Shown here one piece after another: positions 35,802 through 44,142 of a stretch of 64,000 nt of DNA. The stretch is from positions 124,001-188,000 of the forward strand of contig NZ_QGGW01000002.1 in NCBI RefSeq assembly GCF_003148775.1, written 5' to 3'. A program made the translations under genes and the position numbers. The stretch comes from Roseicyclus mahoneyensis (lineage in GTDB: Bacteria; Pseudomonadota; Alphaproteobacteria; Rhodobacterales; Rhodobacteraceae). The notes under the pieces are model-generated. The model did no database searches. It was not told where the DNA came from and saw nothing but the letters and a program-made list of their open reading frames with translations. How positions within the stretch are numbered: position 1 is the stretch's first letter; every line of letters starts with the position of its first letter.

Positions 35802-36022
35802 CACCGGTCGGGTGTCAGGCTACGATCGTTCCCTGTCCCTCCGGTCGAACGCGTCCGGGACAGACCGTCACGGGGCGCAAGTGTTGGGGGTGTCTGCGTC
35901 ATTGCCCTCGCCGGAGCGTCATCGACCCGGCTTGCGCCGGGCAGTCGCGCCCCGGTCGGGCTGTCGCTGCGCAGGCGGAGCGCCATCTGGCTCCATTTCT
36001 CGGCAATCTGATCCCATTCCAT
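35801..36022 (-). CDS. Small protein encoded directly upstream of and coupled to ndvB
   Basis: 73 residues beginning MEWDQIAEKWSQMALRLRSD, with an excellent AAGGAG ribosome site 8 bp before the ATG at 36022. The N-terminal 20 residues form an amphipathic acidic/basic helix. The rest is Arg/Pro/Ser/Thr-rich and probably disordered. Its stop overlaps the start of ndvB (TGATG), so it may act as a translational leader or an accessory protein of the glucan synthase. Small proteins with an MxWDxI start are common near stress genes; no function is known. Confidence 0.7.
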   Translation of the reverse strand: MEWDQIAEKWSQMALRLRSDSPTGARLPGASRVDDAPARAMTQTPPTLAPRDGLSRTRSTGGTGNDRSLTPDR

Positions 36023-36091
36023 GCAGGTCTCCTTTCCAAACAAGCCGCACAGGGTGTTTGCATGTCGTCGACGCGCTGCCCCTCCAAAAGC

Positions 36092-36116
36092 AACCGCCCA
36101 GAGACCGAAACGTTCC
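36092..36116 (-). promoter_or_regulatory. Possible EcfG-type promoter for the 73-residue gene and ndvB
   Basis: On the minus strand GGAAC (36116-36112), 16 bp, then GGTT (36095-36092), 70 bp before the ATG at 36022. One -10 mismatch, the same variant as at 23389. Confidence 0.4.
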
Positions 36117-36279
36117 GTCGATCCTCGGGTCCTTGGTCGGTAGCTTGCCGCAGACCTGCACGGACGCGCCGCCCATCGCCAATTGTGCTGGGCTCCTTTC
36201 AACCGTGGCGCACTCGGACGCTCAGGTTGCTTGCCACGATAGGGAGCCGTCGCGTGGTGGAGAGGCGACCACACCAAAG

Positions 36280-36304
36280 GGAACGGACATAGAAGCCGGG
36301 CGTT
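36280..36304 (+). promoter_or_regulatory. EcfG-type general stress promoter
   Basis: GGAAC (36280-36284), 16 bp, CGTT (36301-36304), 65 bp upstream of the PRC-barrel gene at 36370. With the site at 36092 it forms a divergent pair. Confidence 0.7.
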
Positions 36305-36369
36305 GTCGTGGTGTTGGGTGAGCAAGCGATCGGCAATCGATCCGCACCTCACCTCAGGAGGATTTTCGC

Positions 36370-37275
36370 ATGAAAATGCTACTTTCCACGACAGCCCTTG
36401 TCATCGCTCTGGGTGCACCGATCTTGCCATCTGCGCAAACGCAGGCACCTGTCGAAAACCCGGCGAACGCGCAGCAAAACACCGAGATGCAAGGGTTTCT
36501 TGACCAAAGGCGCGAGTCGGATCTGTTCGCTTCGGAACTGATGGGACACGAGGTCTACGCACGCCGCACCGCGGAGGGCACGGCACCGGCTGGCGACGGC
36601 CCGATGCGGAATACGGACCGAACCCAGTCCATGGCGATGATGGATCGTGATGAACTGGGTGACATGGACAACATCGGCCAGATCAACGAGATCGTTCTGT
36701 CTAATGACGGTCAAGTCCGCGCGCTTGTGATCGGCGTTGGCGGCTTTCTGGGTATGGGCGAGCATGACGTTGCGGTGACCATGGATCAGATCAGCTTCGC
36801 GACCGATCCCGACGACCGTTCCGAGATGTACATCGTCGTCAATGCCGACGCCGAGAGGATGCGGGATTACCCCTCCTATGATCGCATGGCGATGGCGAAT
36901 CCGGAAGGTCAGCGGCAGGGTGACAACGTCCGCGAGGGCCAGAGCGGGTTCGCCGCGCCGCAAATCGAACGCGATGGCTACGCCCTTGTCGAAGCCACCG
37001 AGGTCTCGACCGAGGTGCTGATGGGCAAGACGGTCTATGACATGAACGACAACGATGTCGGCCAAGTCACCGACATGATCATCAACGAAGCCGGAGAAAT
37101 CACCAACGTGATCATCGATTTTGGCGGGTTTCTCGGAATCGGCAGCAGCCAAGCTTCGCTGAGCTTTGACGAGATGACCATCCTGTCGACCGAAGGATAT
37201 GACGACGTGCGCATTTACGTCGATGCCACCCGTGACCAGATCCAGGACCTGCCGCAGTATCAGGCGTCCAACTGA
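36370..37275 (+). CDS. Exported protein with two PRC-barrel domains
   Basis: 301 residues with a CAGGAGGA ribosome site. A signal peptide (MKMLLSTTALVIALGAPILP) is followed by a Gln/Asn-rich stretch. Two PRC-barrel repeats follow: ELGDMDNIGQINEIVLSNDG with VIGVGGFLGMGEHDVAV (near 95-150), and TVYDMNDNDVGQVTDMIINE with VIIDFGGFLGIGSS (near 222-265). PRC-barrels are small beta barrels that mediate protein or RNA contacts; here they would act in the periplasm. Controlled by an upstream EcfG-type promoter. Confidence 0.87.
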   Translation: MKMLLSTTALVIALGAPILPSAQTQAPVENPANAQQNTEMQGFLDQRRESDLFASELMGHEVYARRTAEGTAPAGDGPMRNTDRTQSMAMMDRDELGDMDNIGQINEIVLSNDGQVRALVIGVGGFLGMGEHDVAVTMDQISFATDPDDRSEMYIVVNADAERMRDYPSYDRMAMANPEGQRQGDNVREGQSGFAAPQIERDGYALVEATEVSTEVLMGKTVYDMNDNDVGQVTDMIINEAGEITNVIIDFGGFLGIGSSQASLSFDEMTILSTEGYDDVRIYVDATRDQIQDLPQYQASN

Positions 37276-37286
37276 CATCTGAGCCC

Positions 37287-37322
37287 GTCTGACCATTGCG
37301 GCGCTTTCCGCGATGGTCAGAC
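37287..37322. terminator. Hairpin just after the PRC-barrel gene
   Basis: GTCTGACCAT (37287-37296) pairs with ATGGTCAGAC (37313-37322), with an inner GCGG/CCGC stem. No T tract follows. Confidence 0.45.
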
Positions 37323-37351
37323 CGTGCCGTCTTGATGCCAGCTTACGAGAA

Positions 37352-37384
37352 AGGCCGCACAAGCAACTTGTGCGGCCTCTTTTG
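37352..37384. terminator. Rho-independent terminator between convergent PRC-barrel genes
   Basis: AGGCCGCACAAG (37352-37363) and CTTGTGCGGCCT (37367-37378) form a perfect 12-bp stem with a 3-nt loop, followed by CTTTTG on + and preceded by an A-rich stretch. It can serve both converging transcripts. Confidence 0.85.
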
Positions 37385-37411
37385 TTCAGAGCGTCAGCAG
37401 ACCTTGCCGGA

Positions 37412-37771
37412 TCATGCGTTGTAATGCGGCATCGCCTTTAGCTTTTCCTTGGTGGTGTCGAGATGGACCCGCAGGTCCGAGCCGGCCGTTTCACGCAGAA
37501 CGGTCAGCTGACCGAAAGGGATCGACACGGAATGCGCGCCCATGCCCAGAAAGCCGCCGACGTCGATCACGGCGTCGGTGATCTTGCCGTCCGTGCCGAC
37601 CTTCAGCGCGCTGATCGACCCGATGGTCTCGTCGTCGCGGCCATAGACGTGCGCGCTTTCGACATCGGCGGTGGTGAGGTCATGGACGTGCGCCTTGGCA
37701 TAGCCATCGCGGGCGAAGCCGTAGGCGCCGCCGGTGGCCATTCCGTGCGCGGTGGTCGCATGATTTGTCAT
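37412..37771 (-). CDS. Cytoplasmic single PRC-barrel domain protein
   Basis: 119 residues from the ATG at 37771, which has an AAGGAG ribosome site. The PRC-barrel occupies the C-terminal two thirds: VESAHVYGRDDETIGSISAL, ITDAVIDVGGFLGMGAHSVSIPF and DLRVHLDTTKEKLKAMPHYNA. It closely parallels the repeats of the exported protein encoded opposite, but has no signal peptide. The two may be stress-related paralogues acting on either side of the membrane. Confidence 0.85.
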   Translation of the reverse strand: MTNHATTAHGMATGGAYGFARDGYAKAHVHDLTTADVESAHVYGRDDETIGSISALKVGTDGKITDAVIDVGGFLGMGAHSVSIPFGQLTVLRETAGSDLRVHLDTTKEKLKAMPHYNA

Positions 37772-37956
37772 GGCAATCTCCTTTGATCCCGAGGGTCGGG
37801 ATATCTGGCAGCAGGTTCCCCCTGCCGGGTCGTGACCGGGCGATGGACAAGCGCGCGCCACGCCATGCCATCGGGCACAGCAGGCCCGTTCCGGACATGA
37901 TCGGCCACATCAAGGAAACGCATGGTCAGGCAATTGCGTTCCGGCGATGCCGGCTG

Positions 37957-39068
37957 TCAGCCGGATTTCGTCAGAAAGAAGCGGATCATCTGGGCCGAGG
38001 CATCGGGCCCCTTGGGATCGGTGTAGGACCCGCCCGCGCGCCCGCCCGACCAGGCATGACCGGCGTTCTCGATCATCCAGGTTTCGACCAATGTGGCGCC
38101 ATCGGACCCTGCATAGTCCCGGCGGACATAGTTGCGCCCCCTCGACTCCCCTTTGCTGATCCGGGTCGGCAGGGCAGTCCCACCCACAACTGCGGCAAGG
38201 ATCATCGCCGCATTGGAGGGGTGAACCGTGCTGTCCTGCGCGCCCTGAAGGATGATCCAGCGGACCGGTCGCGCATGGCGGAGACGGACACCCCCCCCCC
38301 GCCCGATGCGCCGACCCGCATCGCTGCCATCGCAGACATCGCGCCCGTCGCGGCCCCGCGGGCCATGCCGGAATGAACCCCTGCCGCCGAGAAGACATCG
38401 GGATAGCCATCCGCAAGGATCGCCGCCATTGCCCCGCCCGAGGACAGGCCCGCCACGAACACGGAATCGCGACCAAGCCGCAATTCCCGCATCAGCTTGC
38501 GCGTGAGCGAGGCAAGAATGGCTGGCTCTCCCATGCCGCGAACCTGATGCATGGGTTGGAACCAGTTCCAGCAGCCTGCCGCATTCCTGCGCCTAGACTG
38601 CGCCGGATAGGCGATGGCCAAGCCATACTTTTCCGCGAGGGCGTTCATATGCGTGCCGATGGCGAAATCATCAGGGGTCTGGTTGCAGCCGTGCAACATG
38701 ACGATCAGCCCCTGAGGCCGATCGATGTGACTGGCGGGGAGGTGGAGCTTGTAGGTGCTGGAACCCGCCGCGCAGCGGTGCGTCCGGGAAAGATCGCGGG
38801 AGGCTGCAGGTGGTCGCGCCGAGGGCTTTCGCCTGACGTTGACGGATCGTGGTTTATGTACCGACGGATTGGCCACGCCCGGGGGCTTCCGCCCGGTCTT
38901 GGCGACCGCAATCCCGGCTGGCGGCGCGAATACGGCAAGGGGTGCCAGCGCCGTGGCAAGCATGAGCCCCTTCAGGGCCTTGTGTAGGGACTGGGCGGCC
39001 CTGGTTGTCTGGGCGTGGCGTTTGCGATGATTGGTCCGGCGCAACTTGGCCAGTAAGCTGCGTACCAT
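37957..39068 (-). pseudogene. PHB depolymerase-family esterase interrupted at a 10-G tract
   Basis: From the ATG at 39068 (GGGGGA ribosome site) the frame gives a long basic leader with a hydrophobic stretch (LMLATALAPLAVFAPPAGIA), then MLHGCNQTPDDF, GCWNWFQP and nucleophile GLSSGGAMAAI. At 38291-38300 a run of ten C (G on the coding strand) breaks the frame. The rest, WIILQGAQDSTVHPSNAAM and ENAGHAWSGGRAGGSYTDPKGP to the stop at 37957, lies in the next frame. One more G, or two fewer, would restore a protein of about 370 residues. It is a paralogue of the esterase at 22149. Homopolymer sequencing error, decay or phase variation are all possible. Confidence 0.8.
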
Positions 39069-39212
39069 TGAGCGATCCCCCGAGAAAACACTGGCCTTGC
39101 ACCGCGGCAAAACAGCGGCGGCGGAGGCCATAACCACTAAACGCCGCATCAGGATATTCGTTGCGAGCAACCCGGTGATCGGGGTCCATCACCCTGTCGA
39201 CAGGAGATGTCG

Positions 39213-42200
39213 CTATGCGCCAAGCACATCCGCGAACAGAGCCAGCCGAACCAGTTCGGGCAAGGATGTTGCCCCGGTCTTGCGCATCACCGAGGCGCGG
39301 TGGTTTTCGACCGTGCGCTGATTGATCCCGAGATCTGCGGCGATGATCTTGTTGGGCGCGCCTTCAAGGACCTTTGCCATGACCTGATGTTCGCGTTTGG
39401 TCAGATCCTTGAACCTCAGACGCGCGGCCTTTCGCGTCTCGCCGGGAACGCCGTCACCCTTGCCATCCTTTGAAGCTGTAATCGCCTGCCGCACGCTGGC
39501 CAGCAACTGTGCGGCACTGGCCGGTTTTTCGATCAGGTCCGACGCGCCCGCCTTCATGGCGGCCACGGCAATTGCAGCATCCCCATGCGCGGTCAACATC
39601 ACGGTCGGAATTTGCACCTTCTCGGCCCGTAGGCGGTCGATCAGGGCCACACCCGCCATGCCCGGCAGCAGATTGTCGATAAGCAAACAGGCGGGCCCCT
39701 TGGGTCGCGGGGCCATCAGGAAATCTTCGGCGGAGGAATAGGTTGTCACCATGTAACCCTCTACCTCGAACAGTCGGCGCATGGCTTCGCGGATGATCGG
39801 GTTGTCGTCGATCACATGAATGGTGGTTCTGGACGTCTGGGGGAAAAGGCCGGCCCTGGCCTTTTCGGAGCGGGCCTTGCGGATGAGATCGGAAATCGTC
39901 GCCAGCAAGACCTCGGGCATCACTGGCTTGTTTACCTGATGGCAGGGTGAGGCCGCGATGCTCTTGAGGGTTTCCGAAGTGATATCGCCCGTCAGTATGA
40001 CCGTGGGTATCGGCACTCCCAGAATGTCGGGCAGATCCTGCGCCAGCTTCAGACCGCTTCTGCCGCCGTGCAGGTCGTAATCCGTCAGCAGCAGATCGGG
40101 CACCGGGGCATCACTGCTGGCCCATGCCAGCGCCTTTTTCGCATCCGACATGACGATGACCTTATGCCCTTCATTTTCAAGGACCTCGGCCAACAACCCG
40201 CGCAGGGGCTCTTCATCCTCGACCATCAGGATTGTCCCGGTCTGTCGCACGGCACTGGCCAGCGCTGCCGCGTTGTGGAGCGCGTCGGTGCCCGTAAGCG
40301 CAGGTTCGACGACGGGCATCGTGATCATGAAGGACGACCCCTTGCCGGGGGATGACAGGACGGTGATCGGATGCTCCATCAACTCCGATAGGCGCTTGAC
40401 GATCGACAGCCCCAGTCCCAGCCCGGTTCCCGCCAGCGCGGCCGCGTTCTTGCCCTGATGGTAGGCGTCAAAGATCTTCTCGGTTTCCGACGTGGCCACG
40501 CCAACACCAGTGTCGCACACCATGATTGTCAGATCCCCGCCGCGCCGGCGGCATCCGAGAAGAATTCCCCCTTTTGGCGTGTATTTCAGGGCGTTGGACA
40601 ACAGGTTGCGCAGCATCTGCGCCAAGAGTTGTGGATCGGTCCTTACCCAGGCCTTGCACTGCACGACCCGCAATTTCAGTCCCTTCAGATCGCAGGCCGT
40701 GCGAAATTCCTCCGCCAGGGTCACCATCAAGGGACCGATGGCGACGGGCCGCATGTCTGGCCGGACGATCCCGGTTTCGATGCGGTTCACATCCAGCATC
40801 GAATCAAGCATCGAGGTCATCGAGGTCAGCGTCAGGTCCATCAGCGCGGCCAGACGCTCCCCCTCGGTCGACCGCTTGTTGCGCGACAACAGGTTGTGCA
40901 GCAGCGCCATGGATTGCAGCGGTTGCCGCAGATCGTGGCTTGCCGCGGCCAGAAAGCGCGACTTGGCCCGCGTTGCCCGGTCCGCTTCGGTCATGGCGGC
41001 CACCAGATCGGCATTGATGCGCTTGCGCTCGGTGATGTCGACATAGGTGATGACAATGCCCTCGACCCTGCCGCCTTCGGCGCGATAGGGCTGAACGCGG
41101 CGCGAGAACCACCGCCCCTCCTCGCCTCCGATTTCCCGCTCGGTCGCATCGGATGTGGCAAGGACGGTCCGGCAGTCCGTCTCAAGGTCATCGTTCCGCG
41201 AGACCGAGGCGAGGTCTGACAGCGGGCGACCCACATCGGTCGGGATCACCCGGAAGATCTGGCGCGCGGCTGGCGTGAAGAAGCGGATATTGAGGTGGAG
41301 ATCGAGAAAGAGCGTTGCGACATCGGTGCTGTAGAGCACGTTCTGCAGGTCGTTGGCGGTGGTGCGGTGCCGTTCGAGGGTTTCTTGCAACTGGCTGTTC
41401 AGCGCGGTCAACTCCTCGTTGAGCGATTGCAGTTCTTCCTTCGAGGCCAGCAATTCCTCGTTGGTGGATTGGAATTCCTCGTTGACCGACAAAGCTTCGG
41501 CGGCGTCGGCGCTATGAGCTTCGACTTCCTGTTCAAGATCCCGCAGCGCATCGGACAGGTCGTTGCGCGTAGCCTCCAGATCGGCCTCCAGATCGTCAGT
41601 GTGGCGCGCCCTGTCGGCGACGGCCTCGGCATCACCGGTTTTGTCAACCGGGTGCCGGTTGTCGATGAAGCACGCCAGCAACAACGGTTCCACCCCGGCA
41701 GTGACAGAGTGCAGCACGATGTCGAACCCATTCGGTCCCAAGATGCGTCCGCCCGAAACGGCAACCCGGGGGTTTTCCGGTGTGCATGCAGCTGCCGCGG
41801 CCCGCACCCGCGCGCGCAGGACCTTTGGAAGCATCCCGATCATGCCGGGATCGGGATGGCCTTGGGTGATGGTCAGGTATTTCTCGGTCGGACCCAGAAT
41901 GTAGAGAACCTCGAGCCGGGTATTCATCAAGACCGCAGCAGGGGCGTAGTTCTCCATCACGAAGCGACGGCACAAATCGGCCAACGCGCTGCGCCGCACG
42001 TGAACAAGTTCGGTCGGAATTGTCGTTTCCTCGCGCTTGCCGTTGGCGAAATGCAAATCGGCTGGCAGGTTCTTTCCGACACGGCGCCAAAGTCGCGCGG
42101 CCTTGTCTTCGACGACAAAGTAACCGTCGCCCGCCCCCGGCATCTCGGCTGCGCCAAGCAACAGCAAGCCACCCGGTCGCAGCGCGAAGCAGCAGCGCGC

Positions 42201-43520
42201 GATCACCCGCTTTTGCGCCTCAGGCCCAAGATAAATCAAAACGTTGCGGCACGATACAAGGTCGATCTTGGAAAATGGCGGGTCCGAAAGAAGGTCGGCC
42301 ACGGTGAAGACGATGGCGTCTCGTAAGGAGGATCTGACCCGCCAACCGCCCTCTTCCTCCACGAAAAACCGCGCCAGCCGTTTTGGCGACACCGCTCCCG
42401 CGATCTCCTTGGGGTAAAAGCCCGCGCGCGCAGTGGTGATGGCCTCGGGATCGACGTCCGAGGCGAGAATCTGCAGACGTCCATGCATTCCGGTGGCGTC
42501 CATCGCTTCAAGGCAGAGAATGGCGAGGCTATAGGCCTCTTCTCCGGTGCTGCAGCCCGCCACCCAGACGCGCAACGGGCGATCAGCAGGAAGCGTCTCG
42601 AGGAGATCTGGGATCACCTTGGACGAAAGATGGGCGAAGACGGCGGGATCGCGGAAAAAGCTGGTGACATGGATCAACAGGTCCGCCGCAAGGTGATCGC
42701 GCTCCGCAGGATCCGCCCGCAACATCGCAAGGTAACCCGCGACATCGTCAGGCCCCAACCCGACAAGACCCATCCGCCGCGCGATGCGACGTTCCAGCGT
42801 TCCCCGCTTGTACAGCGAGAGATCCTGCTGGGCGTGATCTCCGATGAAGGCGATCAGGTCATTGTAGCGACGCACGGTGCGCGCCGTCATCGCAGGATTT
42901 CCCGGGTGGTCTTCCGCGGAAACGGCAGCGTTGGCGCTGCTCTCGGCGAAGCGTGTGATCGCGCCCACCATCTGCCCGGTAGCCAAGACCTCGGACACAT
43001 GGCCAGTGGCGATCGCACTCTCCGGCATGCCCGCATATCCGGCCTCGTTGGGGTCCTGCACGAGGACGAGACCGCCTGCGGCGTGGAAGTCCCCGATCCC
43101 CGACGACCCGTCCGTACCGGTACCGGACAAGACGATGCAGGCAGTTGATGGCCCCGCGTCCTTGGTGAGGGATTTCAACAAAACGTCGAAGGGTAGTCGC
43201 ACGGCCTTGCCGCCCTCGGGTGCTGACAGGTGGATAGTCCGGTTGACGACGGTCAGAAAGACGCCGGGCGGGATGACGTGCAGGCGACCGGGCTTCAACG
43301 CCAGCCCCTCGGTAGCCTGCACGACCTCAAGCCGGGTCGTGCGGGCCAGAAGGTCGACCATCATGCTGTCATGCGTCGGGTCGAGGTGAAGGATCAAAAG
43401 GAACGCCGCCGGCACATCGCCGGGCATTTCGCCAAGCAGGGAGCGGCACGCCTCCAGTCCACCGGCGGAGGCCCCTATGGCGACCACTGGAAGATGCGTC
43501 CGTGACTGGCCGGTCAGCAC
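39213..43520 (-). CDS. CheB-CheR-PAS-histidine kinase-REC-REC-LuxR HTH fusion protein
   Basis: 1435 residues from a GTG at 43520 with an AAGGAA ribosome site. In order: CheB methylesterase (GASAGGLEA near 16; LHLDPTHDS; SGTGTDGSSG), CheR methyltransferase (TSFFRDP; VAGCSTGEEAYS near 325; DLVSCRNVLIYLG), a coiled coil (about 636-723), PAS (about 730-850), a HisKA H-box ASHDLRQPLQ (near 863), a HATPase (LRNLLSNALKYTP; TGLGLGLSIVKRL), REC1 (LLLTDYDLHGG, about 1093-1210), then a FixJ-like REC2 (CLLIDNLLPGMAG, about 1230-1345) and a LuxR helix-turn-helix (LTKREHQVMAKVL to the end). No membrane segment, so it is cytosolic. All catalytic motifs look intact. Targets are unknown. Confidence 0.93.
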   Translation of the reverse strand: MLTGQSRTHLPVVAIGASAGGLEACRSLLGEMPGDVPAAFLLILHLDPTHDSMMVDLLARTTRLEVVQATEGLALKPGRLHVIPPGVFLTVVNRTIHLSAPEGGKAVRLPFDVLLKSLTKDAGPSTACIVLSGTGTDGSSGIGDFHAAGGLVLVQDPNEAGYAGMPESAIATGHVSEVLATGQMVGAITRFAESSANAAVSAEDHPGNPAMTARTVRRYNDLIAFIGDHAQQDLSLYKRGTLERRIARRMGLVGLGPDDVAGYLAMLRADPAERDHLAADLLIHVTSFFRDPAVFAHLSSKVIPDLLETLPADRPLRVWVAGCSTGEEAYSLAILCLEAMDATGMHGRLQILASDVDPEAITTARAGFYPKEIAGAVSPKRLARFFVEEEGGWRVRSSLRDAIVFTVADLLSDPPFSKIDLVSCRNVLIYLGPEAQKRVIARCCFALRPGGLLLLGAAEMPGAGDGYFVVEDKAARLWRRVGKNLPADLHFANGKREETTIPTELVHVRRSALADLCRRFVMENYAPAAVLMNTRLEVLYILGPTEKYLTITQGHPDPGMIGMLPKVLRARVRAAAAACTPENPRVAVSGGRILGPNGFDIVLHSVTAGVEPLLLACFIDNRHPVDKTGDAEAVADRARHTDDLEADLEATRNDLSDALRDLEQEVEAHSADAAEALSVNEEFQSTNEELLASKEELQSLNEELTALNSQLQETLERHRTTANDLQNVLYSTDVATLFLDLHLNIRFFTPAARQIFRVIPTDVGRPLSDLASVSRNDDLETDCRTVLATSDATEREIGGEEGRWFSRRVQPYRAEGGRVEGIVITYVDITERKRINADLVAAMTEADRATRAKSRFLAAASHDLRQPLQSMALLHNLLSRNKRSTEGERLAALMDLTLTSMTSMLDSMLDVNRIETGIVRPDMRPVAIGPLMVTLAEEFRTACDLKGLKLRVVQCKAWVRTDPQLLAQMLRNLLSNALKYTPKGGILLGCRRRGGDLTIMVCDTGVGVATSETEKIFDAYHQGKNAAALAGTGLGLGLSIVKRLSELMEHPITVLSSPGKGSSFMITMPVVEPALTGTDALHNAAALASAVRQTGTILMVEDEEPLRGLLAEVLENEGHKVIVMSDAKKALAWASSDAPVPDLLLTDYDLHGGRSGLKLAQDLPDILGVPIPTVILTGDITSETLKSIAASPCHQVNKPVMPEVLLATISDLIRKARSEKARAGLFPQTSRTTIHVIDDNPIIREAMRRLFEVEGYMVTTYSSAEDFLMAPRPKGPACLLIDNLLPGMAGVALIDRLRAEKVQIPTVMLTAHGDAAIAVAAMKAGASDLIEKPASAAQLLASVRQAITASKDGKGDGVPGETRKAARLRFKDLTKREHQVMAKVLEGAPNKIIAADLGINQRTVENHRASVMRKTGATSLPELVRLALFADVLGA

Positions 43521-44038
43521 TGGAGTTTCCTTCGGGGGTGACCGCCAGACCCAAATTTTGAGCCGGACAAGATGTCAAAAATCGCCTTGGTCACCCCAAG
43601 CGCGACTGAAAGCACAGCTTAGCACATTTCCGGGCGACTGCACATAAGTAATTGCAGTTGCCCGGTATCGCCATGAGCGCAACGTTCGCCGGAAATGAGT
43701 AGATTCCGGTTCTACCGGCACCCCGCGCGGGTCCGTAATGTGGACCAAGAAGTGACACCGTTCGCTTCAGTCTGCGATGTAAATGGTAAATTCTTGCTGA
43801 CGAAGTACCTCGTGAACGGCTGGGTGGCCCATTCGATAACTGATGGAATTTCAGACGGTCTTTGTCCCCACGGCCTATGCTGAAACAAACCGGTTTCGGG
43901 CCACCCAGTCAATTCGAACTCTCAACCGGTGCCGCGCGCAAAGCGGGCTCTGTCAACCGGGTTCCTGATCCCCGGAAAGCCCGGACGCAATGCGTTACAG
44001 GGCAATGGAGAAACCGTGTTCAATCGAAAGAACCTCTC
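43521..44038. other. Divergent intergenic region with two inverted repeats
   Basis: No convincing gene; a 62-codon plus-strand frame at 43695 lacks support. Repeat A: CGGGCGACTGCA (43631-43642) and TGCAGTTGCCCG (43653-43664), one G-T pair, 10-nt loop. Repeat B: CTGGGTGGCCC (43820-43830) and GGGCCACCCAG (43898-43908), perfect but 67 nt apart. Repeat A could be an operator for the HTH protein encoded to the left or the end of a small transcript. Repeat B could close a structured RNA. Confidence 0.45.
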
Positions 44039-44113
44039 ATGACCCAGATCATCTACATTGTCGGTGCAATTGTCATCGTCCTGGCCTTGCTCAGCTTTGT
44101 CGGGCTGCGTTGA
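44039..44113 (+). CDS. 24-residue single-helix membrane protein
   Basis: The ATG at 44039 follows GAAAG by 8 bp and encodes one hydrophobic helix (IIYIVGAIVIVLALLSFVG) with a Leu-Arg end. It stops 29 bp before the next gene, a larger membrane protein, so the two are probably co-transcribed. Too short for family assignment. Support is the ribosome site, hydrophobic helix and position. Confidence 0.5.
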   Translation: MTQIIYIVGAIVIVLALLSFVGLR

Positions 44114-44142
44114 CGATATGATCCTCTCTAGGAAAAATCCCA

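Noticed and set aside
31953-36011. Plus-strand open frame of 1352 codons
   Set aside because: It is exactly antisense to ndvB, rich in Arg, Gln, His and Gly without any motif; a shadow of a high-GC gene.
43695-43883. 62-codon frame between the signalling gene and the tiny membrane gene
   Set aside because: No ribosome site, cysteine-rich end, crossed by the inverted repeat; no evidence of coding.
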